Notes: generated by a model not told the origin, from the sequence alone. A stretch of DNA of 64,000 nucleotides from Desulfopila sp. IMCC35006 (GCF_005116645.1 NZ_SWCM01000013.1:62001-126000); one strand, 5' to 3'. Shown: positions 1 to 10,534, counted from the stretch's first letter. Translations and numbers: made by a program.

Positions 1-1
1 C

Positions 2-463
2 CTGAACGGGCTGATTATGGGGGCATCGCGCGGAATGTTCGCCATCGCTTCTCGAGGTCTGGGGCCGTATGCGGATTTTTTTGCGACAATCGATCCAAAA
101 ACCAACAGCACCAAAAATTCTGCAATCCTTGGGTTTATCCTTTCCGCGTTCTGGCTGCTGGTCTGGTATGGGAACTTCGCCGGCTGGTTCGGCAAATTCA
201 TGGATATTTCTGAACTGCCTATCGCTTTTCTCTACGTGATCTACATCTCACTTTATGTATGGGTCATGAAAAAATTCAGTGAGGCCGGCCCCATCACCAG
301 GTTTGGAGCGCCACTCTTTGCCGGAGCGGGCTCACTGTATATTATCTGGGGAGCCATTCAGAAAGATATGTTCCTCCATTTTTTTGTGCTGACGCTGATA
401 ATTCTGTCAGCAAGCCTGCCCTTTATGCACCGAAAAAAAATACGGGTGCACTGGCATAGCTGA
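2..463 (+). CDS. APC-superfamily amino acid permease, C-terminal part
   Basis: The 5' end lies outside the window; the frame is open from base 2 and ends at a TAG stop. The visible part contains the SRGMFAIASRGLGP loop typical of AA_permease_2-type APC transporters, followed by about four hydrophobic segments (roughly residues 40-60, 68-88, 100-115 and 122-140 of the visible part). The family moves amino acids or polyamines across the inner membrane by proton or sodium coupling; substrate cannot be told from this fragment. It runs convergently to minE. The family call is fairly secure; the substrate is unknown. Confidence 0.75.
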   Translation: MNGLIMGASRGMFAIASRGLGPYADFFATIDPKTNSTKNSAILGFILSAFWLLVWYGNFAGWFGKFMDISELPIAFLYVIYISLYVWVMKKFSEAGPITRFGAPLFAGAGSLYIIWGAIQKDMFLHFFVLTLIILSASLPFMHRKKIRVHWHS

Positions 464-471
464 TGTGTGCA

Positions 472-521
472 GCCCGGACAAAGGGTATGTCTGCTGTCCG
501 CAGGCACATCCTTTGTCGGGC
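472..521. terminator. Candidate bidirectional terminator hairpin between permease and minE
   Basis: Left arm 472-484 pairs with right arm 510-521 (12 pairs with one bulged G), and the loop holds a smaller hairpin. The convergent position fits a shared terminator. Neither side has a clear U-tract, so this rests on structure and position only. Confidence 0.35.
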
Positions 522-608
522 GATTTCCCCTTCTGCCAACACCAGGCTGCGATGAATTGCCGTCCAAAAAACACTTCTGTTACCCGCAGCTGAACAAATA
601 CCGGGAAT

Positions 609-902
609 CTACTCCAGACCTGTTCGCCCGGGAGCCTGCATCGCTGCTCCCGGATCGGCAAGTGAGATATTTAGCTCCAGTACCTCGCAGTCATCTTTTC
701 GATCCAGTGACAGTCTGATCTGATCTTCGTCGATCTGAATATATTTTCTCACCACCTCGAGAATATCTTGCTGGAGGCGAGGCAGAAAATCCGGCGTGGA
801 CGCGCGTCTTCGCTCATGGGAAACGATGATCTGGAGGCGCTCTTTGGCAACGGAGGCAGAGTCTGATAGTCTGGATCGGAATAAAAAATCGAAAAATTTC
901 AT
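609..902 (-). CDS. minE: Cell division topological specificity factor MinE
   Basis: A 97-residue protein, close to the usual MinE length of about 88. It begins MKFFDFLFRS, matching the amphipathic membrane-targeting N-terminus of MinE, followed by a segment with KERLQIIVSHERR that matches the MinD-binding region, and a C-terminal topological-specificity domain with LQQDILEVVRKYI. The ATG at 902 is chosen because the frame is open further upstream only through the end of minD. It starts 4 bp after minD stops, so the two are probably co-translated. MinE drives pole-to-pole oscillation of MinCD so the Z-ring forms at mid-cell. Confidence 0.93.
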   Translation of the reverse strand: MKFFDFLFRSRLSDSASVAKERLQIIVSHERRRASTPDFLPRLQQDILEVVRKYIQIDEDQIRLSLDRKDDCEVLELNISLADPGAAMQAPGRTGLE

Positions 903-906
903 ATTA

Positions 907-1758
907 TTAAGTTCTAAATAAGCGGGAAAAAATACTTCTTCTGGGGGCATCCAGGAAACGGAAAGGACGTTCCTGACCAAGGAATCTGTCTACCATATCG
1001 AAATACGCCTCGCCTGCATCGCTCTCTTCTTCGGTAAGTGTGACCGGTATCCCCGAATTGGATGCGGCAAGTACCCATTTGGACTCGGGCACAACGCCAA
1101 GAAAAGGTATTGCCAGAATCTCGTGAATATCGTCGGCACTGAGCATATCGCCCTTATCGACCCGGAGCGGATCATAGCGGGTAATCACCAGATGCTCTTT
1201 TACCGGTTCAAGATCCTGCTCTGCGCGGCGGGTTTTGCTCGCCAGCATGCCGATGATTCGGTCCGAATCGCGCACCGAGGATATTTCAGGATTGGTAACC
1301 ACCAAGGCCTCATCGGCAAAATACATTGCGGTCATCGCCCCTTTTTCAATACCTGCGGGAGAATCGCACACAATGAAGTCAAAGCTCTGCTGCAATGTTG
1401 CAATCACCTCACCGACACCGTCCATTGAAAGAGCGTCTTTGTCGCGGGTTTGCGAGGCAGGCAGGATGAAGAGGTTGCTCACCCGTTTGTCTTTGATCAG
1501 TGCCTGGTTAAGCGAACCTTCACCATGAATGACGTTGAGCAGATCGTAAACCACCCTTCGCTCACAACCCATGATCAGGTCGAGGTTTCGTAAACCGACA
1601 TCGAAATCAATGACAACTGTCTTATAACCGCGTACAGCCAGTCCCGCTGCAAAGGCGGCGCTGGTGGTTGTTTTTCCCACTCCGCCTTTACCGGAGGTAA
1701 CCACTATCACTCTGGCTGATTTCTGTTCTGATTCTTCTGTAAGATTTTGTTCAATCAT
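907..1758 (-). CDS. minD: Septum site-determining ATPase MinD
   Basis: A 283-residue ParA/MinD-type P-loop ATPase with the deviant Walker A motif GKGGVGKTT near residue 22, the switch motif DFDVGLRNLDLIMG near 53, and CDSPAGIEKGA near 130. The C-terminus, ending SIFSRLFRT, resembles the amphipathic membrane-targeting helix of MinD. ATP-bound MinD dimerises on the membrane, recruits MinC and is released by MinE. I use the ATG at 1758; an in-frame TTG at 1776 is possible, and neither has a convincing Shine-Dalgarno sequence. It is the middle gene of minC-minD-minE. Confidence 0.95.
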   Translation of the reverse strand: MIEQNLTEESEQKSARVIVVTSGKGGVGKTTTSAAFAAGLAVRGYKTVVIDFDVGLRNLDLIMGCERRVVYDLLNVIHGEGSLNQALIKDKRVSNLFILPASQTRDKDALSMDGVGEVIATLQQSFDFIVCDSPAGIEKGAMTAMYFADEALVVTNPEISSVRDSDRIIGMLASKTRRAEQDLEPVKEHLVITRYDPLRVDKGDMLSADDIHEILAIPFLGVVPESKWVLAASNSGIPVTLTEEESDAGEAYFDMVDRFLGQERPFRFLDAPRRSIFSRLFRT

Positions 1759-1802
1759 AATTATGAAAGATGACAAGGGGTTGAACTATTAATAAAACTC
1801 GT

Positions 1803-2666
1803 TCATGATGCAGGATTGAACGAGCCGACGACATCGAATTTCAGGCTGCCATTTTCAAGCGATACCATCACGCTTTGGTTAATAATTCTCTCATCCAGCA
1901 GCTCGTTGACGACATATTCGCCCGCGACGGCAACAAGCTCGGGGTTACACTGCAGGCTGAATATCCGCGCTGTAGTATCACCGTGTATACCGGCCAGGGC
2001 CCGGCCACGCAGGGCGCCGTAGATATGAATATTCCCCGCAGCAAGAACCTCAGCACCGGCATTGACCGAAGAGAGAATAATAAGATCTCCTTCCGGGGCA
2101 AAAACCTGCTGTCCCGAACGTACGGGAAGGGCTACTATCTTGGTCGGGGCAGTCTTGCCTGCCTGGCTTGTTACCGTTTCCGATGGCTCAGGCGGTTTCT
2201 CTTCTTTCTCGGCTACCGGCGCAGGGAGTTTTTCTTCTTCCGGGGCGACCGGCTCCGGCGGTTTCTCTTCTTTGACCGAGACAGTCTCTAAAGTTTCTGG
2301 GTCCGCAGGGGGATCGAAAGTTCTTTCGGTCTTGATGTCGGGCAGCAAGCCCAAGCCAGCAAGAAGCACTCGTTCTTTTTGACCCGCCGCACTGCCACGA
2401 ACACCTACAGGAACCACGCCCAGACTGCGAAGCTTGTGCGACAGGTACTTAAAGTCCAGGGCCGCCTGCTGTTCCTCGTCCACCGCGCTCAGATCTATCA
2501 ACAGAGGAGCACTTTTGAAAAAGGATCGCGCTTGATTCATTTTCTTTTCAAGTTGCGGATAGAGAGAATCAGCATCGGTTTCTTTGATGTGCAGCACGAG
2601 TATAGTGATTACGCTGCCTTTTAATTCAAACACCGATGTTTTATTGGCTGGGCTGATTGGATTCAT
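1803..2666 (-). CDS. minC: Septum site-determining protein MinC
   Basis: A 287-residue protein. The N-terminal domain (about 1-105) has the FELKGS...LVLHI start seen in MinC_N, and the last 100 residues form the MinC_C right-handed beta-helix with RSGQQVFAPEGDLIILSSV and a G-rich LAAGNIHIYGALRG motif. MinC blocks FtsZ polymerisation where MinD places it. The two domains are joined by an unusually long Pro/Glu/Lys-rich linker with imperfect repeats of an EEKPPEPV-like unit. The ATG at 2666 is preferred over a TTG at 2732. It is the promoter-proximal gene of the min operon. Confidence 0.93.
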   Translation of the reverse strand: MNPISPANKTSVFELKGSVITILVLHIKETDADSLYPQLEKKMNQARSFFKSAPLLIDLSAVDEEQQAALDFKYLSHKLRSLGVVPVGVRGSAAGQKERVLLAGLGLLPDIKTERTFDPPADPETLETVSVKEEKPPEPVAPEEEKLPAPVAEKEEKPPEPSETVTSQAGKTAPTKIVALPVRSGQQVFAPEGDLIILSSVNAGAEVLAAGNIHIYGALRGRALAGIHGDTTARIFSLQCNPELVAVAGEYVVNELLDERIINQSVMVSLENGSLKFDVVGSFNPAS

Positions 2667-2941
2667 GGAACGGTATTGACTTGGAGGAAATCGAAAATCA
2701 TTATCTGTACCAATTCGTACAGTGTATTTCAAGGAGAAATTCTTTGCACATCCACAGTTTTCACCAGAAAAAATTTCGCGAAACTACTATTTCCCCGCCA
2801 GGGAAAGACTGGCAAGAGGCCCATACCTCTCAGCGCGATGAGCGACATTCCAATTCAAACATTGTTTTTCCCTGTCGATCCTGGCTTGTTTTCCATACAA
2901 CAACCACGGAAAATGGTTTGGAAACACGGAGTAAAAAGAGT

Positions 2942-2969
2942 TTGCAATCAGTAGCATACAGATTATTCT
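2942..2969 (+). promoter_or_regulatory. Possible sigma-70-type promoter upstream of arnB
   Basis: TTGCAA (2942-2947) and TATTCT (2964-2969) are 16 bp apart in the 460-bp region between minC and arnB, oriented toward the arn operon. The match is modest and found by eye. Nothing else in 2667-3126 looks coding. Confidence 0.25.
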
Positions 2970-3069
2970 ATTACTTTTTTGCAGACAATTAGTCTCGCTG
3001 CTGACATCTTCTGCCCGGAATGTGGCCACCTTACCGAGATGGTGGTCGGTATATTCATCATTTCTTAAT

Positions 3070-3086
3070 CTTGATGTGATATCAAG
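3070..3086. promoter_or_regulatory. Short inverted repeat upstream of arnB, possible operator
   Basis: CTTGAT and ATCAAG are separated by 5 bp and lie 41 bp before the arnB start. A dimeric regulator could bind here, but no known box (for example the direct-repeat PmrA box) is clearly present. Confidence 0.2.
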
Positions 3087-3126
3087 GACGCGAAAGATGC
3101 GATTACTTCATTTACAAGGAGCAGCA

Positions 3127-4275
3127 ATGCGCAAAGATTTTCTCCCCTTTTCCAGGCCATCTCTCAGCGAAAGCGATATTTTGGCAGTCAATGAGGTTCT
3201 GCGGAGTGGCTGGATCACTACCGGACCAAAGAACAGCCAGTTTGAGGCGGATATTTGTACATACTGCGGCTGCGATGGGGCCGTGGCTCTCTCCTCGGCG
3301 ACAGCCGGGATGCACCTTCTCCTGATGGCCCTCAATATCGGCCAGGGGGACGAGGTTATCACCCCGTCGATGACCTGGGTTTCCACCGTCAATTTAATCG
3401 TACTCATGGGTGCCAAACCAGTCTTTGCCGACATTGACAAAGATTCTATGCTCACCAGCGCTGAACTTATTGAGCCTCTCATTACGGACAGAACGCGGCT
3501 GATAATTCCTGTTGATTTTGCCGGGGCTGCCGTTGATATGGAGCCACTTCGCACCCTGGCGGCGTCTCGCTCGATTGCCCTGGTAGATGATGCCGCCCAT
3601 GCGATTGGCACACAGTATAATGGCGAAAAGACCGGCTGCAGAGGAACGGCAATATTTTCCTTCCATCCTATCAAGAATATAACAAGCGGCGAAGGTGGCA
3701 TTGTTTGTTCCGATGATGCAGAACTGTTGCGCACCATCAGAACCCTTAGGTTTCACGGCCTGGGTGTTGATGCCCATGACCGTCAGCAACAGGGCAGAAA
3801 TCCGCAGGCTGAAGTGCTGGTACCGGGCTTCAAATACAACATGACGGATATATCTGCGGTTCTCGGTCTGGCCCAACTTGCCCGGCTGGAAAGCTTTATC
3901 GAGAAAAGAACCTTGCTTGCCGACCGGTATAGAGAGCTGCTGGCGGAGGTGGATGAAATTTTACCATTGCAGGTACCTGCTGTCACAACCCGCCATTCCT
4001 GGAATCTGTTTGTCGTTCGCCTGGATACCGATCGAGTGCGACTGACCCGCGATCAGTTTATGGAAGAATTAAAAAAGCGCAACATTGGCACAGGATTACA
4101 TTTTCGTGCCGTGCACAGGCAGAAGTATTATTTGCAGAATATGCCGGTTGCGCCCGGCACACTCCCGGCGACGGAGTGGAATTCCGACCGGATCTGTTCA
4201 CTTCCCTTGTTCCCTGATATGACTATAGACGATGTTGATAGCGTGGTGTCTGCTATCAAAGAGGTACTCAGTTGA
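3127..4275 (+). CDS. arnB: UDP-4-amino-4-deoxy-L-arabinose--oxoglutarate aminotransferase ArnB
   Basis: A 382-residue PLP enzyme of the DegT/DnrJ/EryC1/StrS family, the same length class as ArnB. The Schiff-base lysine lies in [14 protein letters not shown], and [12 protein letters not shown] holds the PLP-ring Asp. It transfers an amino group from glutamate to the UDP-4-keto-arabinose made by ArnA. The start is the ATG at 3127, preceded by AAGGAG with 6-7 nt spacing; the frame is open further upstream without a good ribosome site. It is the first gene of arnBCADT, and its stop overlaps the arnC start by one base. Confidence 0.93.
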   Translation: MRKDFLPFSRPSLSESDILAVNEVLRSGWITTGPKNSQFEADICTYCGCDGAVALSSATAGMHLLLMALNIGQGDEVITPSMTWVSTVNLIVLMGAKPVFADIDKDSMLTSAELIEPLITDRTRLIIPVDFAGAAVDMEPLRTLAASRSIALVDDAAHAIGTQYNGEKTGCRGTAIFSFHPIKNITSGEGGIVCSDDAELLRTIRTLRFHGLGVDAHDRQQQGRNPQAEVLVPGFKYNMTDISAVLGLAQLARLESFIEKRTLLADRYRELLAEVDEILPLQVPAVTTRHSWNLFVVRLDTDRVRLTRDQFMEELKKRNIGTGLHFRAVHRQKYYLQNMPVAPGTLPATEWNSDRICSLPLFPDMTIDDVDSVVSAIKEVLS

Positions 4276-5297
4276 TGAAAGCAAAAGTCGATTTTTCCCT
4301 GGTTATTCCGGTATTCAACGAAGCGGACAACGTAAGTGAGCTGATCAGGCGGTGTCTTGCGGTCTGCAGGGCGGATGGCGGAACTTTTGAGATAATCCTG
4401 GTCGATGACGGCAGCAGCGATGGTTCAGATGAGATGATTATCCAGGCGGCAACAACCTATGGCCGCGAGATTGTCGGGGTTATACTCAATCGCAATTATG
4501 GGCAGCACGCCGCAGTAATTGCCGGCCTGGCGCAGTGCCGTGGGGATATTATCGTCACTCTTGATGCCGACCTGCAGAATCCACCGGAGGAAATACCAAG
4601 ACTTCTGGAGGAAATACATAAGGGTTTTGATGTGGTGGGCACCATTCGCATCAATCGGCGCGACAGCTGGTTCAGGAAAACAGCCTCCAGCCTGATCAAC
4701 TCTATGGTTCGGCGAACCACCGGGGTGATGATGCAAGATTATGGATGCATGCTGCGGGCATATCGCCGACCAATCATTCAGGCGATCCTCCAGTGTCGGG
4801 AGCACTCCACTTTCATTCCCATCCTGGCCAACAGCTTTGCTCGAAAAACCAGCGAGATCCCGGTCAAGCATGACTCCCGCAGCCAGGGCAATTCAAAGTA
4901 TTCCATATTTAAACTTATTTCTCTGCAATTTGATCTGTTGACTTCCATGTCAACCTTTCCCCTGCGACTGCTCTCGTTTTTAGGGACGATTATTGCGCTC
5001 AGCGGCATAACCTTTGGCGTTTTTCTCATGATCATGCGTCTTCATATGGGTTCGGCCTGGGCCGCAGAGGGTGTTTTTACGTTATTTGCCGTACTTTTTG
5101 TCTTTATCGGCGCCCAGTTTATCGGCCTTGGCTTGCTTGGTGAATATATCGGTCGTATCTACCAGGATGTCCGCAACAGACCCAGTTATTTTGTCAGCCA
5201 GATAGTGACGGGAAGAGTGCAGGAACATTCCGTTACCCCTCTTGAAACTGCACGGTCTTTATCAGAAACCCATTCGTTTGTTCAAAAAGGAAAATAA
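4275..5297 (+). CDS. arnC: Undecaprenyl-phosphate 4-deoxy-4-formamido-L-arabinose transferase ArnC
   Basis: A 340-residue GT-A family 2 glycosyltransferase with two C-terminal membrane helices (about residues 230-260 and 268-295). [12 protein letters not shown] and the nucleotide-binding [10 protein letters not shown] near residue 40 are followed by the catalytic [12 protein letters not shown] near residue 97. It transfers formylated amino-arabinose from UDP to undecaprenyl phosphate at the inner membrane. The general family also contains dolichol-phosphate mannosyl transferases, but the arnB-arnA context makes ArnC the best call. The ATG overlaps the arnB stop by one base. Confidence 0.9.
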   Translation: MKAKVDFSLVIPVFNEADNVSELIRRCLAVCRADGGTFEIILVDDGSSDGSDEMIIQAATTYGREIVGVILNRNYGQHAAVIAGLAQCRGDIIVTLDADLQNPPEEIPRLLEEIHKGFDVVGTIRINRRDSWFRKTASSLINSMVRRTTGVMMQDYGCMLRAYRRPIIQAILQCREHSTFIPILANSFARKTSEIPVKHDSRSQGNSKYSIFKLISLQFDLLTSMSTFPLRLLSFLGTIIALSGITFGVFLMIMRLHMGSAWAAEGVFTLFAVLFVFIGAQFIGLGLLGEYIGRIYQDVRNRPSYFVSQIVTGRVQEHSVTPLETARSLSETHSFVQKGK

Positions 5298-7282
5298 TGA
5301 AAGCTGTCGTTCTTGCCTATCACAATATTGGCTGCACGGGTGTGCGGGCATTGCTTCAACATGGAGTAACTATCCAGGCGATTTTCACCCATAAAGAGGA
5401 TCCCGACGAAAATTTGTGGTTTGACTCTGTTGAGCAGCTGGCTGCAGAAAATGATATCCCTGTTTTAGCACCGGAAAATATTAATCACCCCCTCTGGATT
5501 GAACGAATCCGGGATCTGTCACCGGATATCCTTTTTTCTTTTTACTACCGTAAGATGGTTGGGAAAGATATTCTGCATATCCCGAAGATGGGGTGTTTCA
5601 ACCTGCATGGATCTCTTTTGCCCAAATATCGCGGGCGATGTCCGGTTAACTGGGTGCTGGTCAACGGAGAAAAGGAAACGGGTGTTACCTTGCACCGGAT
5701 GACACCGAAACCGGACAACGGCGATATTATCAGCCAGCGACGAATCGATATCTCTTTTACCGACACGGCGCTGACCCTGCATAAGAAGCTGACATCGGCG
5801 GCCGGGCGTCTCCTGGAGGAAATTATTCCTGCCCTTATGACCGGTAACTTCCCCAGCACCGTGCAGGTCCAGGCGCAAGCCTCATATTTTGGCGGCAGAA
5901 AACCTGCCGATGGCGAAATAGACTGGCACCGAAGCAATGAGCGGGTATACAACCTGGTTCGCGCCGTAACCAAACCGTATCCCGGAGCATTCAGTTATCT
6001 TGGTGACCGAAAGGTGATCTTCTGGTCGGCAAGCCTCGAGGAAGACCACTCAGACCAGCAGCCGGGGACTATTCTTTCCACCACTCCCCTGGTCATTAAA
6101 TGCAGCGATGGAAGTCTCAAGGTCCATGCCGGACAAACAGAGGCCGGCCTGTACATGAGCGGCAAGCAGCTTGTTGACGAGGTTGGCCTGGCCGTCGGTA
6201 TGCGTTTTGGCCAGAAAAGATCGAGGTCTTTTGGACAGAAAATTAAAAAGCATGTCCTCATCTTAGGCGCAGACGGCTTCATCGGCAACCATTTGAGCGA
6301 ACGGCTGCTCGACAGCGGCCGCTATGAGGTTCATGCCATGGATCTCAGCAGTAATTCCATTGGCCGCTTATTCGGGACGCCTGGATTTCATTTCAGTGAA
6401 GGCGACATCTCTATTCACCGCGAGTGGATTGAATACCATGTCCGCAAATGTGATATCATCCTGCCTCTTGTAGCTATTGCAACACCGGCCGAATACGTGC
6501 GAAATCCGCTCAAGGTTTTTGAACTGGATTTCGAGGAAAATTTACGCATCGTTCGCTACTGCGCGAAGTACGGGAAGCGCATCATCTTTCCCTCGACCTC
6601 CGAAGTGTATGGTATGTGTCAGGAAAGTGAGTTTGATGAAGAAAAATCTAAATTGGTGCTGGGCCCGATTCACAAACAGCGCTGGATTTACTCCTGCAGC
6701 AAGCAGCTGCTTGATCGGGTTATCTGGGCATACGGAGTAACCAAAGGCCTGCAGTTCACCCTGATTCGTCCCTTCAACTGGGTCGGCCCTCGCCTCGACA
6801 ATCTCGAATCGGCAAGAATCGGCAGCTCACGGGTCATTACCAAACTCATCTTGAACCTGGTTGAGGGGACCCCCATTCGTCTGGTGGATGGCGGCGCACA
6901 AAAAAGGTGTTTCACCGATGTAAAAGATGGGATCAGCTGTTTGTTTAAAATCATCGAGAACAAGGACCGGTGCTGTGACAGCAGAATTTTTAATATCGGC
7001 AACCCCGACAATGAAGCAAGCATCAGCGAACTTGCCCATCTTTTGACCGAAAAATTTGAGGCACACCCCCTGCGCCGGGAATTTCCACCTCTGGCGGGAA
7101 TTCAGTCGGTGGAAAGCAGGGAATTTTATGGTCCGGGCTATGAAGATGTACAGCACCGCCGACCATCCATTCGACTGGCCAGACAACTACTGGACTGGGA
7201 ACCGAAAATATTGCTTGCCCAGTCTGTTGAGGAGACACTGGATTACTTCCTGAAACAGGCCATTGAGACACAGGAAAGATGA
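5297..7282 (+). CDS. arnA: Bifunctional UDP-glucuronate decarboxylase / UDP-4-amino-arabinose formyltransferase ArnA
   Basis: A 661-residue fusion, matching the length of the two-domain ArnA. The N-terminal formyltransferase (about 1-300) has [18 protein letters not shown] with the catalytic His and DNGDII with the catalytic Asp. The C-terminal SDR domain (about 315-655) has [10 protein letters not shown] for NAD, STSEVYG, and the catalytic pair in [11 protein letters not shown]. The C-terminal half makes UDP-4-keto-arabinose from UDP-glucuronate by oxidative decarboxylation; the N-terminal half formylates UDP-amino-arabinose. The start shares its A with the arnC TAA stop (TAATG), suggesting translational coupling. 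Confidence 0.95.
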   Translation: MKAVVLAYHNIGCTGVRALLQHGVTIQAIFTHKEDPDENLWFDSVEQLAAENDIPVLAPENINHPLWIERIRDLSPDILFSFYYRKMVGKDILHIPKMGCFNLHGSLLPKYRGRCPVNWVLVNGEKETGVTLHRMTPKPDNGDIISQRRIDISFTDTALTLHKKLTSAAGRLLEEIIPALMTGNFPSTVQVQAQASYFGGRKPADGEIDWHRSNERVYNLVRAVTKPYPGAFSYLGDRKVIFWSASLEEDHSDQQPGTILSTTPLVIKCSDGSLKVHAGQTEAGLYMSGKQLVDEVGLAVGMRFGQKRSRSFGQKIKKHVLILGADGFIGNHLSERLLDSGRYEVHAMDLSSNSIGRLFGTPGFHFSEGDISIHREWIEYHVRKCDIILPLVAIATPAEYVRNPLKVFELDFEENLRIVRYCAKYGKRIIFPSTSEVYGMCQESEFDEEKSKLVLGPIHKQRWIYSCSKQLLDRVIWAYGVTKGLQFTLIRPFNWVGPRLDNLESARIGSSRVITKLILNLVEGTPIRLVDGGAQKRCFTDVKDGISCLFKIIENKDRCCDSRIFNIGNPDNEASISELAHLLTEKFEAHPLRREFPPLAGIQSVESREFYGPGYEDVQHRRPSIRLARQLLDWEPKILLAQSVEETLDYFLKQAIETQER

Positions 7283-8202
7283 ATAAAACCGCCTGTACAA
7301 CAGGGCTGCGCATTGATGTCGACACCTTGCGGGGCACGCGACTGGGGGTGGCCAGTTTATTGACTGCCCTGGCCCGACATAAGATTAAAGCGACGTTCTT
7401 TTTTTCGGTAGGTCCCGACAACATGGGGCGTCATCTCTGGCGTCTGCTGCGGCCGACATTTCTGGCGAAAATGCTGCGCAGCAAGGCGGCGAACCTCTAT
7501 GGCTGGGATATAGTTTTGCGCGGAACACTGTGGCCCGGACCGATTATCGGCAGGTCCTGTGCCGATATGATCAGGCGCACCGCCGGAGCTGGTCATGAAA
7601 TAGGCCTGCATGCCTGGGACCATCATCTCTGGCAGAAGAAAATAGACGTGATGTCTGAAGATCGGATACGATGTGAATTGCAGACGGGCAAGGAGATGCT
7701 GGAGCAGATTATCGGCATGCCTGTCCTCTGTTCGGCGGCACCTGGCTGGCGCTGCAGCAATAAGGCTCTTGCGGCAAAGCAATCTTTTGATTTTCTCTAC
7801 AATTCGGACTGTCGGGGGGATTCGATTTTTTTCCCTGAGATAGATGGCGTAAAACTTGCTCAGCCGCAGATTCCGGTGACGCTGCCCACCTATGACGAGC
7901 TGATCGGCAGCAATGGTATCTCCAAAGCAAATTACAATACCCATCTGCTGTCTCTGATGCGATCCGATCAACTCAATGTACTGACGATCCATGCTGAAGT
8001 CGAGGGGGTGAGCTGTTCGGCTCTCTTTGAGAAGTTTCTCTCAATGGCAAAGAGAGCCGGCACTCGATTTGTACCGCTCAGAGAGCTTCTTGACTCGACA
8101 CAATCGATCGGGTCGGCGCGGATAACCGAGGGAAATACCGAGGGTCGTGATGGCCTCGTTGCAACACAGGAAAAGGCCAGAAACGATGTCCATGAACAAT
8201 AA
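7279..8202 (+). CDS. arnD: 4-deoxy-4-formamido-L-arabinose-phosphoundecaprenol deformylase ArnD
   Basis: A 307-residue polysaccharide-deacetylase (NodB) fold protein. The metal-binding and catalytic elements are visible as LRIDVDT near residue 10 and [13 protein letters not shown] near residue 110. It removes the formyl group from the lipid-linked sugar before transfer to lipid A. The start overlaps the arnA stop by 4 bp, with AGGAAAG upstream. Its 3' end overlaps the arnT start by 17 bp. Confidence 0.92.
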   Translation: MNKTACTTGLRIDVDTLRGTRLGVASLLTALARHKIKATFFFSVGPDNMGRHLWRLLRPTFLAKMLRSKAANLYGWDIVLRGTLWPGPIIGRSCADMIRRTAGAGHEIGLHAWDHHLWQKKIDVMSEDRIRCELQTGKEMLEQIIGMPVLCSAAPGWRCSNKALAAKQSFDFLYNSDCRGDSIFFPEIDGVKLAQPQIPVTLPTYDELIGSNGISKANYNTHLLSLMRSDQLNVLTIHAEVEGVSCSALFEKFLSMAKRAGTRFVPLRELLDSTQSIGSARITEGNTEGRDGLVATQEKARNDVHEQ

Positions 8203-9862
8203 GATCCTGCCAGTATTTCTCATTACTCTGTTCATTATTCTTTACCTGGTACCGTTGGCTGAGCGGCCGCTGATTATTCCCGATGAAACACGCTATGCCG
8301 AGGTGCCGAGGGAAATGCTTGCCACCGGAGACTGGGTTGTCCCCCGGATTAATGGGTGGCGCTATTTTGAAAAACCTCCCATGGGGTATTGGCTGACCGC
8401 GCTTTCTCTGTCTTTTTTTGGTGAGAACAATTTTGCTGTTCGCCTGCCCCAGGCTCTGTCAACCGGACTTACGGCACTGCTCATTTTTTTTCTCTGCAGC
8501 CGTTTGAGCAAACGCCGCGATTCCATGCTGCCATTTCTTGCCACCCTCGTCTATCTGAGCTCACTCGGCGTAATGGGTATTGGCACCTTTGCCGTTCTTG
8601 ATTCGCAGCTGTCCCTGTTTCTCGCCGCCACCCTGTCCTTTTTTCTTCTGGCAACCGAGGCACCACCCGGCTCCGGCCGGGAACGGACTTTGTTATTATT
8701 GGCAGGAATCCTGGCGGGCTGTTCATTTCTCACCAAAGGATTTCTCGCCTTTGCCATACCGGTTATCGTCGCCGGCCCTTACCTGATGTTACAAGGGCGG
8801 TGGCGGGATACCCTGCGGATGCTGTGGCTGCCCATTGCCGGGGCCTTTGCGGTAAGCCTGCCTTGGGCGATGCATATCCATCTCCGCGAGCCCGATTTCT
8901 GGCATTATTTCTTCTGGATTGAACATGTGCAGCGTTTCTTATCGGATTCGGCGCAGCATAAAGAACCCTTTTGGCTGTATCTCGCGGCACTCCCCGGCAT
9001 GTTTCTGCCGTGGACCCTCATGCTCCCCGCGGCGGCTATCGGTTTATGGAAAAAAACATGGTCGAAGGCGACGGAATTTCGACTTCTCGTTTTTTGCCTG
9101 TGCTGGTTCATTTTTCCCTTTGTTTTCTTTTCGATCGCCAAAGGCAAACTGATAACCTATATACTGCCGTGCTTTCCGCCTTTGGCCATTGTTTTCGCCA
9201 TGGGTGTTGAGTATCTGCACACCAATGAAAAAATCAAAAACTATCTGCAGCAGAGTATAGCGGCAACCGGACTGCTTGCCCTCCTGCTGCTTGCAGCGCT
9301 TGCGGGATGTTACTTTTTCTGGCCGGCCGACCAGGTGCGGGCGTTTAACAGAATCCAGGAATGGCTCTTATTAGGCGGCGGATTCGCAACCATTTTTTTC
9401 GGTCAGGTTGCAGCCTTTCGCGCCAGAAAGATCCTGCATAAGATCGTCCTCTTTGCCGTCTCGTGCACATTTTTCTATATCATTGCCCAGTTTACCCTGC
9501 CGGCTCTTACCCTGCAGAGAAAGGATCCGGGAGCCCTTCTCTCACGTCATGCAGCGGGCATCACGCCGCAGACATATATACTCTCCGGGGAACAGGCTGC
9601 ACGGGCGGTATGCTGGTATTTAAAGCGACAGGATATTTATATGGTGGCGCGGGCGGGGGAACTGCAATATGGTTTGAATTTCCATGACAATCCACGAAAA
9701 TTATTGAGCCCGGCTGATGCGGCAGCTCTTATCACCAATCATCCCGGCCAGGTAGTTTTGATTGCCGATTACCAGGAATACGCACAATGGCAAAGCATCC
9801 TTCCACCTCCGGTTTCCATTGATTCCAATGGCAGCGAGGGGTTCCTGCTGCTCCACTATTGA
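8186..9862 (+). CDS. arnT: Lipid A 4-amino-4-deoxy-L-arabinose transferase ArnT
   Basis: A 558-residue GT83/PMT-type integral membrane glycosyltransferase, like ArnT at about 550. The first periplasmic loop contains LIIPDETRYAEVPREML with the Asp-Glu pair expected for the active site, followed by many hydrophobic segments up to about residue 430 and a soluble C-terminal domain. It moves amino-arabinose from undecaprenyl phosphate onto lipid A phosphates on the periplasmic face, lowering negative charge and binding of cationic peptides. The ATG at 8186 or 8192 is chosen because the open frame upstream lies within arnD. Confidence 0.92.
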   Translation: MSMNNKILPVFLITLFIILYLVPLAERPLIIPDETRYAEVPREMLATGDWVVPRINGWRYFEKPPMGYWLTALSLSFFGENNFAVRLPQALSTGLTALLIFFLCSRLSKRRDSMLPFLATLVYLSSLGVMGIGTFAVLDSQLSLFLAATLSFFLLATEAPPGSGRERTLLLLAGILAGCSFLTKGFLAFAIPVIVAGPYLMLQGRWRDTLRMLWLPIAGAFAVSLPWAMHIHLREPDFWHYFFWIEHVQRFLSDSAQHKEPFWLYLAALPGMFLPWTLMLPAAAIGLWKKTWSKATEFRLLVFCLCWFIFPFVFFSIAKGKLITYILPCFPPLAIVFAMGVEYLHTNEKIKNYLQQSIAATGLLALLLLAALAGCYFFWPADQVRAFNRIQEWLLLGGGFATIFFGQVAAFRARKILHKIVLFAVSCTFFYIIAQFTLPALTLQRKDPGALLSRHAAGITPQTYILSGEQAARAVCWYLKRQDIYMVARAGELQYGLNFHDNPRKLLSPADAAALITNHPGQVVLIADYQEYAQWQSILPPPVSIDSNGSEGFLLLHY

Positions 9863-9970
9863 GGCACAATCAGCTTTTGCCGATTCCTGCAAATCCATTG
9901 TGTCCAGAGAGCCCACACCGAACTCGCAGACAGCAACAATCGGCACCCTTTAATTCATACCGCAAAGAGT

Positions 9971-10450
9971 ATGCAACCCATGATCACTGATAACCCTGCG
10001 CTCATCCAGTTCATCAAGTACGCGGTGGCGGGAGCACTTGCCACCATGACCCATATCATCGTCTTTCACCTAGCTGGTTGGAAGATTTTTCCGGTGCTTC
10101 AGGCAAAAGACCTTGCCGTACGTTTTTTCAAACTGTCCATCACAGCAACAGACGATGCCGCCCGGGCACGAAACTCGATGATCTGCAACGGTATCGCCTT
10201 TCTGTTCTCCAATATGGTGGCGTATATCATCAACGTTGCCTGGGTGTTTCATGGGGGAAGATATAATTTCATCCTCGAGATCCTGTTCTTTTATGCGGTA
10301 TCCGGTATCAGTGTCTTTCTCGGCACGCTGCTGATGTCCGTTCTTATCAGACGGTACGGCCTCCTCACCACCTATGCCTTTGGCGCCAATATACTTGCAG
10401 AGGTACTGCTCAACTATGTTGTACGTAAATTCTTTATCTTCTCGGGATAA
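9971..10450 (+). CDS. GtrA-like membrane protein, possible lipid-linked sugar flippase
   Basis: A 159-residue protein with four hydrophobic segments. FIKYAVAGALATMTHIIVF opens the GtrA-like domain and NYVVRKFFIF closes it. GtrA-family proteins are proposed to flip polyprenyl-phosphate sugars. It follows arnT by 108 bp, the position of arnE/arnF in enterobacteria, and could replace the ArnEF flippase. This role is inferred from position and family only; residues 45-65, between the first two membrane segments, form an unusually long polar insert. Confidence 0.75.
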   Translation: MQPMITDNPALIQFIKYAVAGALATMTHIIVFHLAGWKIFPVLQAKDLAVRFFKLSITATDDAARARNSMICNGIAFLFSNMVAYIINVAWVFHGGRYNFILEILFFYAVSGISVFLGTLLMSVLIRRYGLLTTYAFGANILAEVLLNYVVRKFFIFSG

Positions 10451-10534
10451 TCTGCCCCGGATTACCAAGATAAACCGCACCGCCCGCCGTTACCTTCTCC
10501 CCCCTTCTCCTGTCGAGAACATGCCGGCGCGACA

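Noticed and set aside
3040-3100. PmrA box upstream of arnB
   Set aside because: A CTTAAT half-site occurs but the second direct half-site at proper spacing is absent.
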